Shown here piece by piece: positions 51,515 through 59,044 of a DNA stretch of 59,044 nucleotides (within the stretch, counting starts at the first letter, position 1; every line of letters begins with the position of its first letter). The stretch is from Asparagopsis taxiformis (Eukaryota > Rhodophyta > Florideophyceae > Bonnemaisoniales > Bonnemaisoniaceae), in NCBI GenBank assembly GCA_030407315.1, contig JALQPE010000566.1:1-59044 (forward strand). Reading direction: 5' to 3'. The position numbers and the translations under genes were made by a program. Under the pieces are notes generated by a model. It had not been told where the DNA came from. It did not search any database and saw only the letters and a list, made by a program, of their open reading frames with translations.

Positions 51515-53041
51515 ATGAATCCCGAAACCTCCGTAAGCATCGCCGCATTTTCCGAAATAACGCGTGAGGGCTTTTCGAACATCACTGCAGAGTTGAAAGC
51601 CCTGAGTGATAAAATGGATGCCGTCGAGAAGAGCACCATTCAATTACGCGAGACTCTCGGAAATGTCGCCAAGACTGTCTCCATGCTAAACACCGATATG
51701 CAGGAGGTCAAGAGCATCGTCGATGGGCTTCTGAGCCAGGGACAAGGACATCCGAAGAAGATCGCCTCCGAGAAGGACAGGGAACGTCTCCGCATTGCGC
51801 AGGATGCGGAGAAATCGTTCACGTTCGAAATGGTGTGTGCTGTGCTGTGTGCTGTTGTTCCAACGTACACGAAGGCAATGGTGGATAAGAGGGATAGGCA
51901 TTTCAACGGATGCCAGCTAATCAATACGCTGATGTTCGCCAGGCAGAGCAATGAGCGAAAGGATGTGTTCAATAGGACGCTTGCCGGCCGGAACCACATT
52001 GAATTGGGCTGCCAAGTTGTGACCTCTTTAATCAAGAATACGTGTCAAAACAATTCTTTCAGAGAGGGAGGAGACCGTTCCAGCTCCAATGGAACGTCGG
52101 AAGGTATCGAACGGTGGAGGGCGCGGGGGTATGTGACTACCGGGACCATTGAGGAGACAATTCGCGGAACGGACTCTGCTCGCATGGATGGAATGCATGG
52201 GACGTCCGAGGGAAGTGATGGGGCCGCTCGAAAGCAGAAGCGAAGAAAGGTTGGAGACAATGGGCCGTTGCACAGAAAGGAGGTAGGCATCACTGTGACG
52301 AAATCGGCACTCACAGCAGTGACCGGGTTTATGAACAAGTCCAGAGATCATGTGCGAAACCGGTTCATCCGAGATCTTGGATTCGTTCTATACAGTGGGT
52401 TTCAAGGTTCAGTCCGAATGGAGCATCATTTGCACGACGGTGGGCTGGACATTGAGTCAGTTCCAAGTCTGTACTCGGCGCAGAGGAAAATGAATGCAGC
52501 GGAGCGTGCAGCAACGGATGACAAGAATATGAAGATTCTTCGCGACTTCATTGCAGTGCGAAAAGAAATGCTATTCAAAGTCGAGTACGAAGTTCAAATA
52601 ATTGGAGAACCGGACAAGAGGTTTTTGACTAGGAGGATCAATTTAGTAGAGGTTGCACTGAACTTTGCAGTCGCCTACACGCAATGTTCTGATAAGAACA
52701 TGTTCCTGCGACGTTCAGAATACTCCTTGCAATTCATCTACATACTTGCATACGGGTTCCGAACGATTTTGAAATTTCAAAGTGGAACAGAGGTGGAAGG
52801 AGCGCAAATCCGGGAAATCAATGAAGCAGTGAAACTGCTTCTTCCCGGGGAGCGGGTGAGTAGTCGTTTTATGAATGAGGAGGTTTTGACTATATCGCGT
52901 GATAGATATGAAGAACTGAACGTAGACGATGGGGGGGAATCAGTGCTGGAGGAGAGCTTCAGGTCTATGGAAGAGGACGGAGGAGATGCAGAATATGTGA
53001 AGGTATTCGTCGATGATGAAATCGAGAATGAAGGGGAGTAG
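51515..53041 (+). CDS. Gene B copy 2: nuclear coiled-coil protein, unknown family
   Basis: A 508-residue open frame with ATG at 51515 (AAGATGA). Residues about 12-75 form a long coiled coil (FSNITAELKALSDKMDAVEK). The region 85-180 is helical and cysteine-containing. A nuclear localisation signal KQKRRKVG is at 240-247. The conserved block at 350-425 (FKVEYEVQIIGEPDKRFLTR) is shared with the copy at 44007-45680. The C-terminus is strongly acidic. There are no frameshifts, which is unusual for this window and suggests recent function. The gene lies in the plus direction 0.9 kb inside a transposon terminus and faces gene C tail-to-tail across 275 bp. No catalytic residues recognised; a scaffold or DNA-binding cofactor is possible. 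Confidence 0.7.
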   Translation: MNPETSVSIAAFSEITREGFSNITAELKALSDKMDAVEKSTIQLRETLGNVAKTVSMLNTDMQEVKSIVDGLLSQGQGHPKKIASEKDRERLRIAQDAEKSFTFEMVCAVLCAVVPTYTKAMVDKRDRHFNGCQLINTLMFARQSNERKDVFNRTLAGRNHIELGCQVVTSLIKNTCQNNSFREGGDRSSSNGTSEGIERWRARGYVTTGTIEETIRGTDSARMDGMHGTSEGSDGAARKQKRRKVGDNGPLHRKEVGITVTKSALTAVTGFMNKSRDHVRNRFIRDLGFVLYSGFQGSVRMEHHLHDGGLDIESVPSLYSAQRKMNAAERAATDDKNMKILRDFIAVRKEMLFKVEYEVQIIGEPDKRFLTRRINLVEVALNFAVAYTQCSDKNMFLRRSEYSLQFIYILAYGFRTILKFQSGTEVEGAQIREINEAVKLLLPGERVSSRFMNEEVLTISRDRYEELNVDDGGESVLEESFRSMEEDGGDAEYVKVFVDDEIENEGE

Positions 53042-53316
53042 TATCGGATGAAACCAGTTTCGGTGTAGTAGACGAAGAATGAAGAAATAAAATTTCTGTT
53101 GAGGTGAATTTTGTAATAGATGGAAGTAGATAGATGCGAGACATCAGGAAACCAGTCAGACGATAGTGTCAAGTCGAAGGAAAAGCGCAGAGACAGGTAG
53201 TGGAATAGTCGAAGTAGGAAGGGGCGAGGGTATCCGTCTTTACTAGAAATTGATGGCCACAGGAGCTCTAGAATGGAATACCCAGGAACAGGATAACTAC
53301 GGATAGGTGTGCTTTA

Positions 53317-54678
53317 TCATTTTTGCTCCGGACTACAGGTGGCAGGTGGAGGAGAGGGTGGGTGGGTAGTGTCTGAATCCGCATTGAAGCCAAGACGAGA
53401 GATAGCCTCATAGCCAATGTCTTCAAGCTCCTGGCATATAGTAGTACCACTGAAAATACAGCAAGGTAAGCGTAGATGTAGTGTACCAAACGTCTCTGCG
53501 GTTGATAGAGGCTGGAAAGTGCTGTAACAAGCTCGGCGCTGAATACGTCTCCACAGTAACGAAAACGTTGCTCCATAAGTAACAGTAGCCTTATCACGTA
53601 GGTGGAAAGAGTCCACGATGCTAGACTGTGATAGTTGGCTAAGACATAGGGGATGTAAAAATGTATTGTTGACATGGTCAAACTCGTAGGAGTCTCTGCA
53701 AAGAACTGTCATACGTTGGTCTGGGCTGGACAGGACGTAAGCAGATGAGCCGACGAGAAATGCGGAAGAAGGAGCATCATGAGAGCAGTCAACGTCGACT
53801 AGATTTCCTAAAATTCGGACAATCGATGAGCTGCCTCCATCGCGTTCCGCCCTGCTCTTCACCAATATTTTCTGGAACCCGTGTTGCGAGGTACCTATGG
53901 AGTCACATAGTGCCTGAAAGGTGGGGAAAATGATGGAAAGATCCGACTCATTTCCAGAGGGAAAGGTGATGTCCTCAAAGGACGGCAGGAAGAGAACATC
54001 ACGATTCTCTTTCGCCTTGCATTGAATGGCAATAGTGCGGAATTGAGCAAGGGAGCAGTCAGCCTGTACTCTGATTTCTTCTTGCGATGTTTGTCGCATT
54101 CCCCTGGAGTGCTCGGATTTTGTCATCCGGAGGGAGAGGGGCTTGTCCGTGTACACACCAAGCTTCTGAAACAGAATGCTACATACAGTCAGAGCAGAGG
54201 AGGTCATGGAGCTGTTGGAATCGAATGGAGGGGGAAGAGGATGTTTGGCAGCTGACTCCAGCTTTTCCAATCTTGCCAGCATTTCTGCTATGGTCTTCTT
54301 CATTTGATCCGCAGTGCAATCTTGAAGGATGCCGCGGTGGCGGTGGCGAGTGTGGTCAATGCCGTAGTCCGGGTCTCTCTCTGCTGGGGATGCAGGTGAG
54401 TCCATACTGCGAAGCTCACCACTTCGCCACGGGAGAACCCTTCCGGAATCCTTGTCGACGAGCTCGTTACGATCTGAAATCTTGACTTGAGAAAGGGTAG
54501 AGTCGAAACCATATTCAGCTTTGTATTCGAGCAATGCATGGAGGAATGGGTCTGTTTCAGTCTTGACCTGAGTAATTTCCTTGACGATTGCAGACCACCA
54601 CACAATTTTTCGTTTCCTCCCAAACGGCCGAAGTTCCCATTGAACTTCTATAACGTCGTTTGGAGCGAGAGGAAGCAT
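53317..54678 (-). CDS. Gene C copy 2: Tudor-like chromatin protein
   Basis: A 453-residue frame with ATG at 54676-54678. Residues about 6-85 resemble the N-terminal barrel of the copy at 42187: VIEVQW, then RKRKIVWWSAIVKEI, matching IDVWF...WWKATVVEM. A coiled coil lies at about 122-146 (ADQMKKTIAEMLARLEKLES). The C-terminal half shares ILGNLVDV...SSAYVLSS and FGTLHLRLPCCIFSGT with copy 1. A proline-rich tail ends the chain. The frame is unbroken. Its 5' end is 513 bp from the divergently transcribed gene A copy 2, so the two may share a promoter region. The Tudor-like call rests on the WW-A-V pattern and length only. Confidence 0.65.
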   Translation of the reverse strand: MLPLAPNDVIEVQWELRPFGRKRKIVWWSAIVKEITQVKTETDPFLHALLEYKAEYGFDSTLSQVKISDRNELVDKDSGRVLPWRSGELRSMDSPASPAERDPDYGIDHTRHRHRGILQDCTADQMKKTIAEMLARLEKLESAAKHPLPPPFDSNSSMTSSALTVCSILFQKLGVYTDKPLSLRMTKSEHSRGMRQTSQEEIRVQADCSLAQFRTIAIQCKAKENRDVLFLPSFEDITFPSGNESDLSIIFPTFQALCDSIGTSQHGFQKILVKSRAERDGGSSSIVRILGNLVDVDCSHDAPSSAFLVGSSAYVLSSPDQRMTVLCRDSYEFDHVNNTFLHPLCLSQLSQSSIVDSFHLRDKATVTYGATFSLLWRRIQRRACYSTFQPLSTAETFGTLHLRLPCCIFSGTTICQELEDIGYEAISRLGFNADSDTTHPPSPPPATCSPEQK

Positions 54679-55191
54679 GTTGGGATAGCTATGGGATAGA
54701 ATTGTTGTATTAGTGAAAGCCTAACCGTTACCTTCTGCTAAAGAGTAGTATATACTAGGAGGATTGGAAAGGTCCAGAAGAGATGTTTAGGTGGTGTAGA
54801 AATAGAATGGACAATTGACAAAATTGACACGTCAGTGTGGATGATGTCTGCCATGAACTGATTGCAGCATAAAATTTGATGTGAATAATCGTTCTAGAAG
54901 TGAATGTCGGATGCATACGATTGGACTACAAAGATACGCTTAGAGATGTTACGGGGCCCAATAAATTGCATGGAAAAATATTTTGAGTATTACTTTAGTA
55001 TTACATTGATTATTGAGCTAACAGTCGATGTAGTTATCTTGTAAAGGTTCGGACAGGGGTGGAAAGGAAACAGCCACCGAAGTGCTACCACTCGCTGACA
55101 CTTTGTTTTAAACAACCAACTTCTGCTTTGCGCCACCCTGGTCAAGCAGCAACCAACTATCCCTTTCTTAAAAACTCTACCTTTGTTCGCC
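54679..55191. promoter_or_regulatory. Divergent promoter region between genes C and A, copy 2
   Basis: The 513 bp between two start codons that point away from each other must hold both promoters if the genes are expressed. AT-rich, with no unmistakable TATA box or repeat. Confidence 0.35.
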
Positions 55192-57072
55192 ATGGAAGGA
55201 ACGTTCCACAATCACGGTGAAAAGCACGACGGATGGGTGTTCATCGACCCCAATCAAGTCAGCAAATTCGTATCGATTCGCGATGTTGATGCAAGTCATG
55301 TGGAAGCGCTCATGGAGAGCATTTGCAACAGCGGTTATGACACAGCTCATCCCGTGACTGGCAGGTTTCGAGAAGGCGTTCTGGAGATATTGGATGGAGC
55401 GCACCGCTGCATGGCAATTGTACGTGGAATGGAGAAGGGCGTCTTTCCTCCTGGCGTTACGATTCCTATGCGAGAAGAGTCTATCGTGGCGGACACCAAC
55501 AGCAGTACTGCTGTTGTGCTGGACCGTGTGAGAGCGACGACATCCAACGACATTGCAGGCCTGCAAAGGCGCATGATGTTTGTTGAGTATCTGATGATCG
55601 CCGTTGATCTCAGAGACGAGTACTGGGTCCAAAACGGAAAGGACAAGTACGCTCATATTTCGTCTGTGAGGATGGCCGATGTGTTGGGCTGGATCAAGTC
55701 CTGCGATCCAAGCGGCCAAATTGCTTCAAGCCTGAGTGGTAAACCGCAGTACAGCTCATGCATGTCTATCCTGGCTGTGCTTCGGCTGTATCACCGAGCA
55801 GAAGATTCGAGTGCGATTGATTTGCGTCTGTGGCAAATGTTTTGTCATGCATGGGGACTCAATGCAGAGATGGGTGATTCTCCGAGGATGGTTGAGTTTC
55901 CGAAACAGGTGGGGGTGACTAGTTCTCGTGCCGTCGAAATGTTTGGCAAGACACCCCGCGGAGAATTGTCCTCTCCACTGAACCGCGAACTGCTTTCGAG
56001 CAGGTACTTTCTAGACGGCGCTACATCCGACATGCAAGATTCTTTGCAGGCTAGCCAGAAGCGGTTCAGGAGGCTGATGGTTATGATGTGCCAGTGTATC
56101 TTGGCTATTCGCAGTAAGGAGATGGGCAGTGCGCCATCTAGGCGGGCCAGAGCCACATCCGGGGCCATTGGTGGTGGTGGAATGGTTGGAATTGCAACAT
56201 CCAGTGCGCAAGCCAACCAGCTTGGATTTGTTGTCGACCGTGTGTTAGCTGCGTGGGATACCGGGGCAAGAGTGTTGGGGTATGAGGATGTTGAATCGAT
56301 GTGCTGGCCGTTCATGGTATTCGATCCTGCGAGCCTTTGCTTCAGGTCACTCCCGAATCGGTCTGATGGCTGCGCGGTCGAGGAGCATCGGAAAAACCTG
56401 ACCATTGTCCCGAAAACTGTAGACAGTAAAAACGGGTTCTGTGCCGACCTTCCAGTGGCTGTGGATGCAAGGCTGCGATCATTGACAAGCGCCTTCCTGC
56501 TGTCGATACGCCAATGTGTCACTGAGGTGAATGTGTTCGCCGAGCGTGGTCAGCTGATGCAGAGACTTCGAGCCTTGCTTTTCGACACTCCTGACAAGTT
56601 CGGATTGAACTCGTTCATGCGAGCCAAGTTGAACACGTCTCATGCCCTGGATGGTCAGAGGAGGCTGAAGGCTTGGTTATTGCGAACCCGAGAGCAACGA
56701 AAGCTTCCTCTGACCATGGATGAGTTGCACAGTCTTGAGGATACGCCCGAGCCTGGCATCCTTGAAGGTGCACCTGCGCAGATGGAAATATCCGCAGCAG
56801 TGCCAAACAATGGCAGCGAGGATATAGAAGAGGATAGTCTGGAGCCACAGAGGAAGAAGGCTAGGCTGGAGCGCGGTGGTGGAGAGGACGATAATGCGGC
56901 GGTTGCTAGCGAAACAGCAACAAGAGAAGGTGCGGCCGAGGATGACGCTATGGAGGTTGACACTGTATCGCCTACAGAAGCACCGCTCGTTGACGTCGGA
57001 AAGGAATCAAGCCGGAATATGTCCCAAGCTGGAAGCTGTGATGGGGCGTTACATTCACACTGTGAATTGTGA
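55192..57072 (+). CDS. Gene A copy 2: ParB-like N-terminal part, open
   Basis: I chose the ATG at 55192 (GCCATGG); a frame from 55183 would need TTG. The 626-residue product begins with a ParB/sulfiredoxin-like fold. Residues about 15-80 read WVFIDPNQVSKFVSIRD, HVEALMESI, HPVTGR and the signature EILDGAHRCMAIV, as in ParB-type partition and phage nuclease-like proteins. A long helical middle region follows (about 100-480), then an acidic stretch and a nuclear signal PQRKKARLERG. The frame stops just where the methyltransferase should start; similarity to gene A copy 1 continues in another frame from about 57012. So this is either a truncated pseudogene product or a stand-alone ParB-like protein. 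Confidence 0.75.
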   Translation: MEGTFHNHGEKHDGWVFIDPNQVSKFVSIRDVDASHVEALMESICNSGYDTAHPVTGRFREGVLEILDGAHRCMAIVRGMEKGVFPPGVTIPMREESIVADTNSSTAVVLDRVRATTSNDIAGLQRRMMFVEYLMIAVDLRDEYWVQNGKDKYAHISSVRMADVLGWIKSCDPSGQIASSLSGKPQYSSCMSILAVLRLYHRAEDSSAIDLRLWQMFCHAWGLNAEMGDSPRMVEFPKQVGVTSSRAVEMFGKTPRGELSSPLNRELLSSRYFLDGATSDMQDSLQASQKRFRRLMVMMCQCILAIRSKEMGSAPSRRARATSGAIGGGGMVGIATSSAQANQLGFVVDRVLAAWDTGARVLGYEDVESMCWPFMVFDPASLCFRSLPNRSDGCAVEEHRKNLTIVPKTVDSKNGFCADLPVAVDARLRSLTSAFLLSIRQCVTEVNVFAERGQLMQRLRALLFDTPDKFGLNSFMRAKLNTSHALDGQRRLKAWLLRTREQRKLPLTMDELHSLEDTPEPGILEGAPAQMEISAAVPNNGSEDIEEDSLEPQRKKARLERGGGEDDNAAVASETATREGAAEDDAMEVDTVSPTEAPLVDVGKESSRNMSQAGSCDGALHSHCEL

Positions 57073-58500
57073 CGCCACTGATGTAGCCAAAGAGGTGGAG
57101 GACAAAATTAGTTTCCTGGAAGATGGCGTGTTGGAGGACAGTGTTCAGCTTGTGTGCTCACTGATCCTCCATTCAACACGAGGCGGGAAGGCGGCAGAGA
57201 AACTCGGAGTACGATATTCTGGAGCCGGAAGAGTTGGCGAGTGTTGCGTGTGAAATAGTTCGAGTTCTTCGGCCTGGCGGTCATGCTCTAATCTATTCCA
57301 GCGTGTGCGCCAACTCGTGGCATGGATGGATGCAATCAGAAATGCCGAGCCTGGCAAGATGATTGTGGACAGTGTTCCAGTCGTGCTATCTCGCCGACCA
57401 CACAGCTTTACGTCCAATCCATCGACGAAAACGTGCACACTGCATAATATGCACGATTTCGTTATCCATGCGTATAAGCGGGGGAGGGTATGGCTGCATA
57501 CGATATGGTGGATTACAGGTTGCACAATCCGGACATATCGAGGCACCCTGGGTTCACCAACGCGATTGACAACGTTCCGAGGTTGTCGGCTGGTGAAGCT
57601 CAATACGATGGGCAGAACAACACCGACTGCGCCATGAGCAGAAGGCGTTGACCACTCTTCGTGAGCTTCTGGAACGATTTTCGAAGCAGAACGATATCGT
57701 GATGGATTTCTTCTCGGGAACCGATACAGCACAGCCATAGCGTGTATGACGTTGAGGGATGGTACGTATCGTCGGTTCATTGGGTGTGAGAAGGAAAAAG
57801 GTGCCACGATGCATCGCAGGAGTGGATACTGCATGCTTTCGTCAGTGAGGTGAAAGCCGGGCGATTATGGGGGATCTTGCAGCGTGAGTGGAGTGGAGAG
57901 TATTCTTGGGGACGAGTCGGTACCGGTCACAGGAAAAGCTCCAAGGCTTCGTCAGAAGCACCTCTCAGATGCACCAGAAGGTTTGCCTGCTGTGACAGCA
58001 TTGCCGAACCATCGGCTTGTGTTCGTTGCGTCAATGAAGAAGGACGGGTCTATGCTTCACAGATTGAGCGGGGTGCCTATGGACCAGTGCCGGCCGAGGA
58101 CATGCACTCGTTTTTGGAGCATAGACCCGGACGCGATTCTGGCTGCTGATGCCGCATTCTACGGTGTCTATGTTTCGCAATCGGAGGTAAGAGGTGGTGG
58201 GTTTGGCGTATTCGCGGCGAAGAAACTGAAGAAGGGGACGTCATTGGCTGGTACAACGGGACGATTTTCTATGCGAAGATTCGAGACTCGGAACCGCAGG
58301 ATCAGTGATGTTACGGCCCGGAAGGATTTGGGGTGCACAGGAGAGAGGTTCCCAGGACTACAACATGAATTGGAAACCACGTACATAGGGAGGGGTGCAC
58401 CTGTTCGGAAGGTCTGGCTCGTTCCAGCGGTCTATATTGTACCAGCTACCTCAATGATTGTCGGGTCATTGACGGAACGGAGAAAGCGACCGAGGTGAGT
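57012..58500 (+). pseudogene. Gene A copy 2: decayed methyltransferase and SET parts
   Basis: Pieces in all three frames match the C-terminal half of gene A copy 1 in order. GRYIHTVNCDATDV lies near 57045 and DPPFNTRR at 57163 (reached by one frameshift after LVCS). ILEPEELASVACEIVRVLRP then GGHALIYSS lies near 57220-57300. Next are AIDNVPRLSAGEA near 57570, a trace of motif I (MDFFSGT) near 57700, and the SET start YGVYVSQSEVRGGGFGVFAA near 58160. I count at least five frame changes and an apparent deletion near 57320-57420. Here the catalytic motif is DPPF rather than DPPY. The decay shows that methyltransferase and SET activities are no longer encoded by this copy. Confidence 0.7.
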
Positions 58501-58924
58501 CGAACACAGTCAGCAGTTTCGGGGGACAAATGCGATGCCATAGACAACACGGGACTTTGCTTCGATATCAAATAATCCCCATGATGTCAAGGTCGTTCTG
58601 ACCAGAGACGTTGAAGCTGATGATGGAGATATTTGCTGACTATGGTAAGAAAATATTGGCCAGCTAACTGAGCTAACTTTGATAGATTTGAGTAAACACG
58701 CATTTGACAAGACAATAGAACTGTGCATCACCTTCCAGCGCGCTAGATATTAATAGACTACACCTACAACAATCGTGACATGACTGCAGGAAGGCATCAT
58801 GCGGCCTGGAGTGCAAAAATCCACTTTTCTACTGCTATACCTATGGATACGCAAAAAGGAGAGAAACTAGAAAGATGTGAGTGCGAATTGGTGTAGCAAA
58901 CGCAGCATGTAGAACAACCAGTAA
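58501..58924. other. No gene recognised
   Basis: Sequence between the decayed SET part and the foldback repeat. Nothing supportable was seen. Confidence 0.4.
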
Positions 58925-58949
58925 CGAGCGATGTAGGAGAAGCAGTCAC

Positions 58950-59044
58950 CCCTTACAGTGGCGGGCCGTTTACCGGGGATGCTGACAGAGCAAAAGTCAT
59001 CGTTACGATGACTTTGCTGTAAGAAAACAAATCATTATACAGCA
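58950..59044. repeat. Foldback repeat of the CTTACAGCAAAG family, cut by window end
   Basis: CCTTACAGTGGCGGGCCG, GTTTACCGGGGATG and a slightly damaged copy of the 39-bp palindrome (AAAAGTCATCG...GATGACTTTGCTGTAAG) match one side of the nested foldback blocks at 24700-29290. The other half lies outside the window. Its presence in both regions links the second element to the 16-kb one. Confidence 0.8.

Noticed and set aside
51515..53041. Gene B as the transposase (DDE or tyrosine recombinase)
   Set aside because: I could not find a conserved D/D/E or R-H-R-Y set shared by the two copies.

Overview
The window is eukaryotic nuclear DNA made almost entirely of mobile elements, their cargo and their debris. 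It holds a chromodomain-bearing Ty3/gypsy retrotransposon, Plavaka-like transposase remains, SET- and Tudor-like chromatin proteins, foldback elements and GT-AG intron-like arrays. Genes are mostly intronless and densely packed, and a decayed BRUTUS-type hemerythrin gene is present. A repeat-rich algal genome, perhaps a red alga, fits best, but that is inference. No ribosomal RNA, tRNA or clearly host-only gene cluster was found.

Layout. 1-3200: the tail of a SET-domain gene and a decayed coiled-coil gene, apparently traces of the module described below. 3270-5545 and 34828-36299: the two halves of one Plavaka/CACTA-like transposase pseudogene (minus strand), separated by a gypsy retrotransposon and sharing about 715 bp on either side of it. 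5546-34827: the gypsy element, read on the minus strand. Gag has an ATG; protease and pol follow in successive -1 frames and lack one. The 3' LTR is on the left, and a long antisense ORF lies between pol and that LTR. The right-hand (5') LTR is split by a 16.1-kb element with CACTACGG termini and a TA target duplication (18340-34437). That element has ACAGTA/TACTGT-rich ends, a 35-bp minisatellite, large nested palindromes and broken copies of unrelated genes (hemerythrin, DUF676 lipase, a BED-finger/dioxygenase-like gene).

36300-42180: an array of intron-like GT-AG units, small foldback elements and a truncated inverted second copy of the gypsy 3' region. 42187-50273 and 50609-58500: two copies of a three-gene module. 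Gene A encodes a ParB-like N-terminus, a beta-class DPPY amino-methyltransferase and a SET domain in one chain. Gene B encodes a nuclear coiled-coil protein. Gene C encodes a Tudor-like barrel protein. B and C are tail-to-tail in both copies. The second copy starts about 0.9 kb inside a terminus nearly identical to the left end of the 16-kb element, so the module may belong to that transposon family.

Working model (inference): A/B/C is a transposon-borne epigenetic module that could write DNA and histone methyl marks (A) and read or scaffold them (C, B). In copy 1, A and B are open and C has one late frameshift. In copy 2, B and C are open and A is broken after the ParB-like part.
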